From contig NZ_NSDJ01000001.1 in NCBI RefSeq assembly GCF_003610915.1, positions 1,426,001 to 1,490,000 of the forward strand: 64,000 bases of DNA, read 5' to 3'. The DNA comes from Rahnella variigena (GTDB lineage Bacteria > Pseudomonadota > Gammaproteobacteria > Enterobacterales > Enterobacteriaceae). The notes under the pieces were generated by a model. It searched no databases. It saw nothing but the letters and a program-made list of their open reading frames with translations, and was not told the DNA's origin. Shown here one piece after another: positions 1-8,248 of this stretch (position 1 is its first letter; every line of letters begins with the position of its first letter). The translations under genes and the position numbers were made by a program.

Positions 1-170
1 CGCTGGCTTGCGGGATTTCGGGTTCCGGTCCGACGCTGTTTGCGGTTTGTAATGACAGCGCAACAGCGAAACGTATGGCTGACTGGTTGCAGACGCACTA
101 TCTGCAAAATGACGAAGGCTTTGTTCATATTTGTCGTCTTGATACCGCGGGCGCGCGGGTATTGGGATAA
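1..170 (+). CDS. thrB: Homoserine kinase, C-terminal fragment
   Basis: Only the last 55 codons are present; the gene begins before the window. The reading frame starts at base 3. It contains the GHMP-kinase C-terminal [10 protein letters not shown] motif and ends [12 protein letters not shown], nearly the same as the E. coli ThrB tail. ThrB phosphorylates homoserine in the cytoplasm, the step before threonine synthase. The next gene is thrC, as in the thrABC operon. The stop (168-170) lies inside one copy of a 12-bp direct repeat that separates it from thrC. Confidence 0.93.
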   Translation, partial: LACGISGSGPTLFAVCNDSATAKRMADWLQTHYLQNDEGFVHICRLDTAGARVLG

Positions 171-193
171 CTCGATAATTTATTGGGATAACT
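161..193 (+). repeat. 12-bp direct repeat between thrB and thrC (21-bp period)
   Basis: ATTGGGATAACT occurs at 161-172 and again at 182-193. The first copy carries the thrB stop codon; the second lies directly before the thrC ATG at 195. Removing one 21-bp unit would leave the two genes almost touching, as I recall for E. coli. It looks like a small duplication that widened the junction while keeping the GGGA ribosome-binding sequence beside thrC. Confidence 0.7.
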
Positions 194-194
194 A

Positions 195-1484
195 ATGAAA
201 CTGTACAACCTGAAGGATCACAACGAGCAGGTCAGCTTTGCTCAGGCCGTCAAACAAGGTCTTGGAAAACAGCAGGGTTTATTCTTCCCGCTGGATCTGC
301 CTGAATTTGAACTGACTGAAATCGACCGCTTGCTGGAACTGGATTTCGTCACCCGCAGCAGCCGCATTCTTTCTGCTTTCATCGGCGATGAAATTCCTGA
401 AGAGGAATTACATCAGCGTGTGAAAAACGCCTTTGCTTTCCCGGCACCGGTAGTGAAAGTGGAAGAAGACATTGCCTGTCTGGAACTGTTCCACGGTCCG
501 ACCCTGGCCTTTAAAGATTTCGGTGGCCGCTTCATGGCGCAGATCCTGACGCAGGTTTCAGGTGACGAGCCGGTGACCATTCTGACCGCAACGTCGGGCG
601 ATACCGGCGCAGCCGTGGCGCACGCTTTCCACGGTCTGAAAAATGTCCGTGTAGTGATCCTGTATCCGCGCGGCAAAATCAGTCCGTTGCAGGAAAAACT
701 GTTCTGTACCCTTGGTGGCAACATCCATACTGTCGCCATCGACGGTGATTTTGACGCCTGTCAGGCGCTGGTGAAACAGGCGTTTGATGATGAAGAACTG
801 AAACATGCGCTGAAGCTGAACTCGGCCAACTCCATCAATATCAGCCGCCTGCTGGCGCAGATTTGCTACTACTTTGAAGCGGTGGCTCAGTTGCCGCAGG
901 AAGCGCGCAATCAGCTGGTCGTTTCCGTGCCAAGCGGTAACTTCGGGGATCTGACGGCCGGTTTACTGGCGAAATCTCTCGGCCTGCCGGTGAAACGCTT
1001 TATCGCAGCGACTAACGCCAATGATACCGTGCCGCGTTTCCTGTCTGACGGCGAATGGGATCCGAAGAAAACCGTAGCGACATTGTCGAACGCCATGGAC
1101 GTCAGCCAGCCAAATAACTGGCCACGTGTGGAAGAGCTCTATCGTCGTAAAACCTGGCAGCTGAAAGATCTGGGCTTTGGCGCAGTCAGCGATGACACCA
1201 CCGAAGATGCGATGCGCGAGCTGGCGAATATCGGTTATATCTCTGAACCTCACGCGGCTATTGCTTACCGAGTATTGCGTGATCAGCTGCAACCGGGCGA
1301 ATTTGGTCTGTTCATCGGTACTGCGCATCCGGCGAAATTCAAAGAAAGCGTGGAAGCGATTTTGGATCAGGACATCGGTTTGCCGAAAGAACTGGCGGAT
1401 CGCGCAGATCTGCCGTTGCTGTCGCATAACCTTCCGGCTGATTTCAGTGAAATGCGCGCATTCCTGATGGCGCTGCCTGAATAA
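195..1484 (+). CDS. thrC: Threonine synthase
   Basis: A 429-residue PLP-dependent enzyme of full family length that converts O-phosphohomoserine to threonine in the cytoplasm, the last step of the pathway. The N-terminus MKLYNLKDHNEQVSFAQAV matches the enterobacterial protein. The PLP lysine is in LAFKDFGGRF (K107), and TSGDTGAAVAHAF and SVPSGNFGDLTAG are the cofactor-phosphate and glycine-rich loops. It follows thrB in the thr operon by 24 bases and is closed by the hairpin terminator at 1505-1531. The ATG is preceded by GGGATA as a weak ribosome-binding site. Confidence 0.98.
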   Translation: MKLYNLKDHNEQVSFAQAVKQGLGKQQGLFFPLDLPEFELTEIDRLLELDFVTRSSRILSAFIGDEIPEEELHQRVKNAFAFPAPVVKVEEDIACLELFHGPTLAFKDFGGRFMAQILTQVSGDEPVTILTATSGDTGAAVAHAFHGLKNVRVVILYPRGKISPLQEKLFCTLGGNIHTVAIDGDFDACQALVKQAFDDEELKHALKLNSANSINISRLLAQICYYFEAVAQLPQEARNQLVVSVPSGNFGDLTAGLLAKSLGLPVKRFIAATNANDTVPRFLSDGEWDPKKTVATLSNAMDVSQPNNWPRVEELYRRKTWQLKDLGFGAVSDDTTEDAMRELANIGYISEPHAAIAYRVLRDQLQPGEFGLFIGTAHPAKFKESVEAILDQDIGLPKELADRADLPLLSHNLPADFSEMRAFLMALPE

Positions 1485-1504
1485 AAACCGTGCTTCAGAA
1501 ATGC

Positions 1505-1531
1505 AAAAGCCCTCTTCGCGAGGGCTTTTTT
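1505..1531 (+). terminator. Bidirectional terminator between thrC and yaaA
   Basis: AAAAGCCCTC / GAGGGCTTTT hairpin with a short TTCGC loop and a T-run. The A-run on the left gives a T-run on the minus strand, so it can also end yaaA transcription arriving from the right. Confidence 0.9.
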
Positions 1532-1551
1532 ACGCATACTGCTCAGATAAA

Positions 1552-2325
1552 TCAGCGTTCCGGGCGGGTAAATACCAGCTCGTTGCCCTGTGAGCGTGAT
1601 TCATCAAATTCGTAACCTTCCAGATTGAAATCCTGAAGTTGTTTCGGCTTATCCAGACGCTCTTTGATAATGAACCGGCTCATCAGGCCACGCGCTTTTT
1701 TGGCGTAGAAGCTGATGACTTTGTACTTACCGTTCTTCTCATCAAGGAAGACAGGTTTGATGATTTCCCCATCCAGCAGTTTAGGTTTCACCGCTTTGAA
1801 GTATTCATCAGACGCCAGATTCACCAGCACTTTGCTTTTCTGTTCGCTGAGTAACAGATTCAGTTTTTCAGTCAGTAAATCGCCCCAGAACGCATACAGA
1901 TTCGCACCCTGCGGGTTTTCCAGACGGATACCCATTTCCAGACGGTAAGGCATCATTAAATCCAGCGGACGCAACAGACCGTATAAACCGGACAACATGC
2001 GCAGATGTTTTTGGGCAAAATCGAAATCTTTCTCGCTAAAATCTTCCGCCTGCAGACCGGTATACACGTCACCTTTAAAGGCCAGAAGCGCCTGTCGGGC
2101 ATTTTTCGGGGTGAAATCCGGCTGCCAGTCATTGAAGCGTTCAGCGTTCAGATGGGCCAGTTTATCGCTGATCCCCATCAGTGAAGAGATCTGCGCCGGG
2201 GACATTTTACGCGCCACGTTGATCAGTTCACTGGATTTATCCAGCAACTCTGGTTGGGTATAGCGCGTTGTCGCAAGCGGGCTTTCGTAATCGAGCGTTT
2301 TGGCAGGTGAAATAATGGTCAGCAT
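1552..2325 (-). CDS. yaaA: Peroxide stress protein YaaA (DUF328/UPF0246)
   Basis: 257 residues, the usual length. It begins [19 protein letters not shown], the family signature, and contains the conserved stretches [28 protein letters not shown] and [11 protein letters not shown]. In E. coli YaaA is induced by OxyR and lowers free iron during hydrogen peroxide stress; this is family knowledge and the biochemical mechanism is not visible here. It is convergent with thrC and lies downstream of alsT on the same strand. Confidence 0.96.
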   Translation of the reverse strand: MLTIISPAKTLDYESPLATTRYTQPELLDKSSELINVARKMSPAQISSLMGISDKLAHLNAERFNDWQPDFTPKNARQALLAFKGDVYTGLQAEDFSEKDFDFAQKHLRMLSGLYGLLRPLDLMMPYRLEMGIRLENPQGANLYAFWGDLLTEKLNLLLSEQKSKVLVNLASDEYFKAVKPKLLDGEIIKPVFLDEKNGKYKVISFYAKKARGLMSRFIIKERLDKPKQLQDFNLEGYEFDESRSQGNELVFTRPER

Positions 2326-2437
2326 AGTCTTGTCCGTTGGTCAGTGACGGTTCAAATTCAGAATTTTTCGTTGCCATACTGTAGCAAAAAAGTCACTGCG
2401 ATGGGGGCATGACAGCAATAGGTAAAAGCGGTGAAAA

Positions 2438-3865
2438 TCAGCGCGGAGATGACGTTTTATCCCACACACCCGGCTCAAGCTGACCGCGTAATTCAGGGAA
2501 ATGGTCAGGGTTAAAGACGGGAGTTTTGCCCATCCGCCGCTGCCGCTCATAATCCTTCACCACTTTTACCGCGATGCCGGAAAGCAGCAGCAGGGCGGTG
2601 AGATTAAGTATGGCCATCAGCGCCATGAAGATATCAGCCAGCTTCCAAAGCATCTGGAGTTCCATCAGGCAGCCGCCGAAAACCATCGCAATGACCAGCA
2701 ACCGGAAAATCAGCAACTTAACCGGGGAAGCGCTGTGAACAAAACTGAGATTGTTTTCAGCATAGACATAGTTGCCGGCGATTGAAGTGAACGCAAAGGC
2801 GCACACCAGCATCGCCAGAATAACCGAGCTCCATTCTGGCAATGCGGGGTCGATGGCCAGGCGGAGCAGGCGAATTCCCGTGGGTGCTCCGGGAATATCC
2901 AACGCGCCGGACGTTAAAATAATCAACGCCGTAGCGGTGCAAATTACCACCGTATCAATAAACACCGCCAGCATCTGGTTAAAACCCGAAGCAGCCGGAT
3001 GGCTGACTGCTGCCATCGCCGCGACATTTGGCGATGAACCGACACCGGCTTCACTGGCAAAAGCCCCGCGCTGCATCCCCTGCGTTATCGCCTGAGTCAC
3101 GCCATAAGCCAGCGCGCCGGATGCCGCTTCCTGCAGGCCGAAGGCACTTTTGAATATCAGTGCGAATACCTGAGGAAGCTTTTCGACATGATGACCAATG
3201 ACCCAAACGGCCAGAAGCAGCCACGCAATGGCCATCAGCGGAATCATCCATTTGGACAGCCAGGTAACGGCGCGGATCCCGCCGAAAATCAGCAGGGCAA
3301 CCAGTGCCGCTAAAATACAGGCGGTTGTCAGCGCCGGAACATGCAGGAGATGGAATGATGCCTGAGCAATCGAATTGGCCTGTAACGCACTGAAAATAAA
3401 GCCGCAGGAAATGACCATCAGGAAGGAAAACAGGATCCCCATCCAGCGCATTCCCAGCCCTTTCTCCATGTAGTCTGCCGGTCCACCACGAAATTTATTA
3501 CGCGCACTGGTGCCTTTGTAAATCTGCGCCAGCGTGTTTTCTATCAGCGCGGTCGCCATGCTGAAGAGCGTAATAATCCACATCCAGAAAATGGCTCCCG
3601 GCCCGCCGAGCGCAATCGCAATGGTCACGCCTGTCAGGTTACCGGTACCCATTCGTGAAGCCATACTCAGACAAAGTACGCGCCAAGGGGATGTTCCGCG
3701 GGGATCGGCGTTGCGTTTAAAAAGGGACGGAGAGAAGAGGTGGCCAAAACGACGAAACTGAATGAACCCAAGACGGAAAGTGAGATAAATACCGCTGCCA
3801 AACAGCAGGTAAATCAGGATTGTGCTCCAGAGAATTGTGTCGAAAAATTCCAGCAAGTCATTCAT
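2438..3865 (-). CDS. alsT: Sodium:alanine (amino acid) symporter, AGCS family
   Basis: A 475-residue polytopic inner-membrane protein with about 10-11 hydrophobic segments, matching E. coli YaaJ/AlsT. Family signatures include SRMGTGNLTGVTIAIALGGP near residues 70-90, FRGGPADYMEKGLG and EAGVGSSPNVAA. It is expected to import alanine or glycine with sodium. The ATG at 3865 has AAGGACA upstream as ribosome-binding site. It is divergent from talB across a 275-bp region and precedes yaaA by about 110 bp with no strong terminator between. Substrate is inferred from the family. Confidence 0.93.
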   Translation of the reverse strand: MNDLLEFFDTILWSTILIYLLFGSGIYLTFRLGFIQFRRFGHLFSPSLFKRNADPRGTSPWRVLCLSMASRMGTGNLTGVTIAIALGGPGAIFWMWIITLFSMATALIENTLAQIYKGTSARNKFRGGPADYMEKGLGMRWMGILFSFLMVISCGFIFSALQANSIAQASFHLLHVPALTTACILAALVALLIFGGIRAVTWLSKWMIPLMAIAWLLLAVWVIGHHVEKLPQVFALIFKSAFGLQEAASGALAYGVTQAITQGMQRGAFASEAGVGSSPNVAAMAAVSHPAASGFNQMLAVFIDTVVICTATALIILTSGALDIPGAPTGIRLLRLAIDPALPEWSSVILAMLVCAFAFTSIAGNYVYAENNLSFVHSASPVKLLIFRLLVIAMVFGGCLMELQMLWKLADIFMALMAILNLTALLLLSGIAVKVVKDYERQRRMGKTPVFNPDHFPELRGQLEPGVWDKTSSPR

Positions 3866-4050
3866 GAATTGTCCTTGGTTGATTTACCCTTCATCGTTTT
3901 TATTAATTGGCTTAAGGGCAATGACCACTTTGGATGGCTAACATACCTTTTTTATCAAACCGGTGACATATGCATTTTGGCTGAAATTGTGTGTTTTGGA
4001 AGGTGATAAATCCATAGATGTTCGTAGCCGAGCATGCCGCGAGATGCGCC

Positions 4051-4078
4051 TTGCGCGTGGCTTTTTGCATGTTATCAT
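4051..4078 (+). promoter_or_regulatory. Candidate sigma-70 promoter of talB
   Basis: TTGCGC at 4051-4056 and TATCAT at 4073-4078 with 16-bp spacing, about 60 bp before the talB ATG. Found by eye in the 275-bp alsT-talB divergent region; no other strong signal was seen there. Confidence 0.4.
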
Positions 4079-4140
4079 CAGCCAAAGGCAAGGCATGAAA
4101 ATGCCTATACGAAAACGTCCAAACGATGAGATATGCCAAA

Positions 4141-5094
4141 ATGACCGATAAACTGACTTCCCTACGCCAAATGACTCAGGTTGTTGCTGACACCGGAGAT
4201 ATCGCGGCAATGAAGTTGTACCAGCCGCAGGATGCGACCACCAACCCGTCACTGATCCTCAGCGCTGCGCAAATTCCTGAATACCGTAAACTGATCGACG
4301 AAGCAATCGCCTGGGCACGTGACCAGAGCAGCGATCACGATCAGCAGATTACTGATGCCGCTGACAAGCTGGCAGTAAACATCGGTCTGGAAATTCTGAA
4401 ACTGGTCCCGGGCCGTATTTCAACAGAAGTTGATGCCCGTCTGTCTTACGACACTGACGCGAGCGTGGCCAAAGCCAAACGTCTGATCAAACTGTATAAC
4501 GATGCGGGCATCACCAACGACCGTATCCTGATCAAACTCGCTTCGACCTGGCAGGGTATCCGCGCTGCGGAAAAACTGGAAAAAGAAGGCATCAACTGTA
4601 ACCTGACCCTTCTGTTCTCCTTCGCTCAGGCTCGTGCTTGTGCAGAAGCGGGCGTGTTCCTGATTTCTCCATTCGTTGGCCGTATTCTCGACTGGTACAA
4701 AGCCAATGGCGACAAGAAAGAGTTCGCGCCGAATGAAGATCCGGGCGTGGTGTCTGTGACCGAAATCTACGAATACTACAAACAACACGGCTACGAAACT
4801 GTCGTGATGGGCGCAAGCTTCCGTAACATCGGCGAAATCATCGAACTGGCTGGTTGTGACCGTCTGACTATCGCTCCTGCGCTGCTCAAAGAGCTGGCAG
4901 AAAGCGAAGGTCCGCTGGAGCGCAAATTGTCCTTCTCCGGTGAAACCAAACCACGTCCTGCGCCACTGACTGAATCTCAGTTCTACTGGGAACACAACCA
5001 GGATCCGATGGCTATCGACAAACTGGCTGACGGTATCCGTAAGTTTGCAGTTGACCAGGGTAAACTGGAAAAAATGATTTCTGACCTGCTGTAA
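4141..5094 (+). CDS. talB: Transaldolase B
   Basis: 317 residues, class I transaldolase of the non-oxidative pentose phosphate pathway (sedoheptulose 7-phosphate plus glyceraldehyde 3-phosphate to erythrose 4-phosphate plus fructose 6-phosphate). The Schiff-base lysine is K132 in [23 protein letters not shown] and [10 protein letters not shown] are further signatures. The frame is open back to an ATG at 4126, but homology to the E. coli start [10 protein letters not shown] supports 4141. It has its own terminator at 5115-5141. Confidence 0.98.
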   Translation: MTDKLTSLRQMTQVVADTGDIAAMKLYQPQDATTNPSLILSAAQIPEYRKLIDEAIAWARDQSSDHDQQITDAADKLAVNIGLEILKLVPGRISTEVDARLSYDTDASVAKAKRLIKLYNDAGITNDRILIKLASTWQGIRAAEKLEKEGINCNLTLLFSFAQARACAEAGVFLISPFVGRILDWYKANGDKKEFAPNEDPGVVSVTEIYEYYKQHGYETVVMGASFRNIGEIIELAGCDRLTIAPALLKELAESEGPLERKLSFSGETKPRPAPLTESQFYWEHNQDPMAIDKLADGIRKFAVDQGKLEKMISDLL

Positions 5095-5114
5095 TCAGCG
5101 CTCAGTTTTCGACA

Positions 5115-5141
5115 AAAAGCGGCTAATCAGCCGCTTTTTTT
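5115..5141 (+). terminator. Rho-independent terminator of talB
   Basis: AAAGCGGCT, a 4-base loop, AGCCGCTTT and a run of T. It lies 20 bases after the talB stop. Confidence 0.92.
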
Positions 5142-5218
5142 GTGCCTGCGATAAAACCAACGGTCGGTTACCGATATACTGAGACAAATTACGAAGAAAA
5201 ATGCTGTGGAGAAATAGC

Positions 5219-5806
5219 ATGAATACATTCCGAATTGGTCTGGTATCGGTGTCGGACCGCGCCTCAAACGGTGTTTATCAGGATAAAGGCATTCCGGCGC
5301 TGGAAGCGTGGCTGGAGAAGGCGCTTATTACCCCATTCAAACTGGAAACAAGACTGATCCCAGATGAGCAGCCGCTCATTGAACAGGCGATCAGCGAACT
5401 GGTCGACGAGAGTGGCTGTCATCTGGTGCTGACCACCGGCGGAACCGGCCCTGCACGCCGTGACGTTACGCCGGATGCCACGCTGGCGGTGGCCGATCGT
5501 GAAATGCCGGGCTTCGGTGAGCAGATGCGCCAGATAAGCCTGCACTTTGTGCCGACGGCGATCTTATCGCGTCAGGTTGGGGTTATCCGCAAACAGGCGC
5601 TGATCCTCAATTTACCCGGTCAGCCGAAATCAATTCAGGAAACGCTGGAAGGCCTGAAAGATGCTGACGGTAAGGTGATTGTTTCCGGTATTTTCGCCAG
5701 CGTGCCGTACTGTATCCAGCTTCTCGACGGACCTTACGTCGAAACGCATGATGAAGTGGTAGCAGCTTTTCGTCCAAAAAGTGCCCGCCGCGATACAAAA
5801 AACTGA
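5219..5806 (+). CDS. mog: Molybdopterin adenylyltransferase
   Basis: 195 residues; activates molybdopterin with ATP to give adenylated molybdopterin for molybdate insertion in molybdenum cofactor synthesis. The MoaB/Mog fold signature LTTGGTGPARRDVTPDAT is complete, and GFGEQMRQISLHFVPTA and NLPGQPKSI follow. The frame is open to 5201, but MNTFRIGLVSVSDRAS matches the E. coli N-terminus and the TGGAG at 5207-5211 is correctly placed for the ATG at 5219. Cytoplasmic. Same strand as talB but after its terminator, so likely with its own promoter. Confidence 0.97.
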   Translation: MNTFRIGLVSVSDRASNGVYQDKGIPALEAWLEKALITPFKLETRLIPDEQPLIEQAISELVDESGCHLVLTTGGTGPARRDVTPDATLAVADREMPGFGEQMRQISLHFVPTAILSRQVGVIRKQALILNLPGQPKSIQETLEGLKDADGKVIVSGIFASVPYCIQLLDGPYVETHDEVVAAFRPKSARRDTKN

Positions 5807-5948
5807 ATAGCCCCCGATTTCAAAATTAACAGAAGTTACGCGTCAGGCACTCTGGTGTGAAAAATATTTGCCGTTATAGTAATGATTACTTTACATGAGG
5901 TGGCAAAACCTTTTTCCATTTTACACTCTGGTGTCTGACGGTATCCCT

Positions 5949-7271
5949 ATGCAACACGCACAATCGCGCCGGTTGAACCGGCAGGACTACAAAACGCTGT
6001 CCCTGGCTGCATTGGGTGGCGCACTCGAATTTTACGATTTCATCATTTTCGTCTTCTTCGCTGCGGTGATTGGCGATCTCTTCTTCCCGGTCAACATGCC
6101 CGACTGGCTGCGGCAGGTGCAGACCTTCGGTATTTTCGCCGCCGGTTATCTGGCACGTCCGCTGGGCGGCATCATCATGGCGCATTTCGGCGATTTAGTG
6201 GGTCGTAAGCGTATGTTCAGTCTGAGTATTCTGCTGATGGCCTTGCCGACACTGGCGATGGGTTTATTGCCGACTTATGCGTCGATTGGCATTGCAGCAC
6301 CGCTGTTATTATTGCTGATGCGCGTATTGCAGGGTGCGGCTATTGGCGGAGAAGTCCCAGGTGCATGGGTGTTTGTGGCCGAGCATGTGCCGCGCAGCCG
6401 CATTGGTTTTGCCTGTGGAACGCTGACGGCCGGTTTAACATTGGGGATCCTGCTGGGTTCTCTGGTGGCAACTTTACTGAACACCAGCATGACACCGGTA
6501 ACAATCAGTCAGTACGGCTGGCGTATTCCGTTCTTTATTGGCGGTATTTTCGGTTTGATCGCCATGTATCTGCGCCGCTGGTTACAGGAAACGCCGGTCT
6601 TTATTGAGATGAAAGCGCACAAAGCGCTGGCGGAAGAGCTGCCTCTGAAAGCCGTGGTCGCCAATCATAAAAAAGAAATTGTGGTCTCGATGCTGATGAC
6701 CTGGCTGTTATCGGCCGGGATCGTGGTGGTGATTCTGATGACACCAACCTGGCTGCAGAAACAGTTCGGTATTCCGGCTGCAGCGGCATTGCAGGCAAAC
6801 TGTCTGGCCACCGTGGCGCTGATGGTTGGCTGCATCATCTCAGGCAGCGTTGTGGATCGACTTGGTGCCAGCAAAACATTCATCTTCGGCAGCCTGTTCC
6901 TGGGGATTTGCACATGGTCGTTCTATCACATGGTCGCGGCGGATGCGTCGGTACTCATGGGCATGTACGCGCTCGCCGGACTGAGCGTGGGCGTGGTCGG
7001 TGCCGTGCCCTATGTGATGGTACGGGCATTCCCGGCTGAAGTGCGTTTTACCGGTATTTCTTTTTCATACAATGTGGCATATGCGATTTTCGGCGGCCTG
7101 ACGCCGATCTTCGTCACGCTCATAATGCGTCTGACCCCGATGGCTCCTGCGTACTACGTGCTGGCGCTGTCCGCAATTGGTCTGCTGACCGGTATTTATC
7201 TGAGCCGTGACCTGAACAGTGAAGCGGCGAAAGAAGCGAAATTTGCCGAGCGTGTCGCATCCGGCCAGTAA
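5949..7271 (+). CDS. MFS transporter, metabolite:H+ symporter (MHS) type
   Basis: About 440 residues and 12 predicted membrane segments. N-terminal ALEFYDFIIFVFFAAVIG and the loop GDLVGRKRMF with ARPLGGIIMAHFGD are typical of the MHS branch (ProP, ShiA, KgtP relatives), and QGAAIGGEVPGAW fits segment 4-5 of that group. These carriers take up organic acids, betaines or similar solutes with protons; the substrate cannot be told. The frame is open to an ATG at 5895, but the extra 18 residues look non-conserved and neither start has a strong ribosome-binding site. It sits between mog and satP, which adjoin in E. coli, so it is an accessory gene here. It shares a terminator with satP. Confidence 0.85.
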   Translation: MQHAQSRRLNRQDYKTLSLAALGGALEFYDFIIFVFFAAVIGDLFFPVNMPDWLRQVQTFGIFAAGYLARPLGGIIMAHFGDLVGRKRMFSLSILLMALPTLAMGLLPTYASIGIAAPLLLLLMRVLQGAAIGGEVPGAWVFVAEHVPRSRIGFACGTLTAGLTLGILLGSLVATLLNTSMTPVTISQYGWRIPFFIGGIFGLIAMYLRRWLQETPVFIEMKAHKALAEELPLKAVVANHKKEIVVSMLMTWLLSAGIVVVILMTPTWLQKQFGIPAAAALQANCLATVALMVGCIISGSVVDRLGASKTFIFGSLFLGICTWSFYHMVAADASVLMGMYALAGLSVGVVGAVPYVMVRAFPAEVRFTGISFSYNVAYAIFGGLTPIFVTLIMRLTPMAPAYYVLALSAIGLLTGIYLSRDLNSEAAKEAKFAERVASGQ

Positions 7272-7287
7272 GTTTGTTTCAGATATT

Positions 7288-7313
7288 AAAAAGCCCTGCA
7301 ATGCAGGGCTTTA
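7288..7313 (+). terminator. Bidirectional terminator between the MHS transporter gene and satP
   Basis: AAAGCCCTGCA / TGCAGGGCTTT palindrome with flanking A-run (left) and TTTAT (right). It lies between convergent genes and can serve both. Confidence 0.85.
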
Positions 7314-7331
7314 TCATCTCAGGCATGACTG

Positions 7332-7931
7332 TTATGCAACGACAGCATCAACGTGCGCAGCCTGTTTTTTCGGCTCGCCGACAGGCAGAACCGTACGGCC
7401 ATACTGTTCATTCAGTACTTCAGCCATCGCCAGATAAATCGCGCTGGCACCGCAGAAGATACCTTCAAAGCCCGCAAAATGCAGAACTGCGGTGTTGCCG
7501 GTCATATTTCCGTAGCACAGCAGGGCGAACAAAATTGTCAGGCTGCCGAAAACAACCTGAATGCCACGGTTCGCTTTCAGGGTGCCAAAGAACATGAATA
7601 AAGTGAAAACACCCCACACACCGAGATATGCGCCCAGGAAACTTTCGCTGCTGGCGTCAGCCAGGCCCATGCGTGGCAGCATCAGGATGCCAACCAGGCT
7701 CAGCCAGAAGGCGCCATATGAAGTGAACGCGGTCGTGCCGAACGTGTTCCCTTTTTTAAATTCCATCATCCCGGCGAGGATCTGAATCAGTCCGCCATAA
7801 AAAATGCCCATGCTCACAATCACTGCGGTGAGAGGGAAAAAGCCTGCATTGTGTAAATTCAATAAGATAGTGGTCATACCAAATCCCATCAGCCCGAGCG
7901 GGCCTGGATTTGCTAAGGGTTTACTGTGCAT
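7332..7931 (-). CDS. satP: Succinate-acetate/proton symporter SatP
   Basis: 199 residues with six hydrophobic segments, AceTr (GPR1/FUN34/YaaH) family. The signature [20 protein letters not shown] near the N-terminus is diagnostic, and [18 protein letters not shown] closes the protein. It imports acetate and succinate with protons at the inner membrane. The C-terminal tail ([14 protein letters not shown]) is about ten residues longer than in E. coli as I recall. The ATG at 7931 has AGAGGAT upstream on the minus strand. It is divergent from dnaK. Confidence 0.95.
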   Translation of the reverse strand: MHSKPLANPGPLGLMGFGMTTILLNLHNAGFFPLTAVIVSMGIFYGGLIQILAGMMEFKKGNTFGTTAFTSYGAFWLSLVGILMLPRMGLADASSESFLGAYLGVWGVFTLFMFFGTLKANRGIQVVFGSLTILFALLCYGNMTGNTAVLHFAGFEGIFCGASAIYLAMAEVLNEQYGRTVLPVGEPKKQAAHVDAVVA

Positions 7932-8098
7932 AGATCCTCTGTATCGGAATTATTATTAATTGATAATCGGGGGAAGAACGCTTGGAAATGGGTAAAAAAG
8001 CCACATATCTTTGGAAGCGCGCGGCATCATAAGGAGGGTTGCGTCAGCAAACATTGATCTGGCGTAACAGCAATTGAAGATTTTTTTTCACTTTGCCC

Positions 8099-8128
8099 CT
8101 TGATGCTGAGCAGCATGGCCCCATCTTA
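8099..8128 (+). promoter_or_regulatory. Sigma-32 heat-shock promoter of dnaK (P1-like)
   Basis: CTTGATG at 8099-8105 and CCCCAT followed by CTTA at 8119-8128, with a 13-bp spacer. This matches the known RpoH consensus (CTTGAAA, 13-15 bp, CCCCAT-T). It is about 120 bp before the dnaK ATG, in the position of the E. coli dnaK heat-shock promoter. Confidence 0.82.
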
Positions 8129-8175
8129 TTCCCAACCGCAGTTGTTACCGTCGGGAAATCCGTTAAATGGGGCTG

Positions 8176-8205
8176 TTGAAATCGTAAAGATCGGCCACAT
8201 ATACA
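8176..8205 (+). promoter_or_regulatory. Second dnaK promoter candidate (P2-like)
   Basis: TTGAAA at 8176-8181, then GGCCACATAT, or TATACA (8200-8205) at 18-bp spacing. It can be read as a weaker sigma-32 or as a sigma-70 promoter. E. coli dnaK also has a second heat-shock promoter closer to the gene. Confidence 0.5.
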
Positions 8206-8248
8206 GTAGCAACCTGAACGAATATGAATTTAAGTGGAGACGTTTTAG

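Larger units (their letters stand above)
7932..8248. other. satP-dnaK divergent intergenic region
   Basis: 317 bp without a gene. The dnaK side holds a clear sigma-32 promoter and a second possible promoter, both listed separately. The satP side is AT-rich and should hold the satP promoter, but I cannot place it firmly. Confidence 0.7.

Noticed and set aside
4126..4140. Upstream ATG for talB
   Set aside because: Adds five residues not found in the family; the ATG at 4141 matches the known N-terminus.
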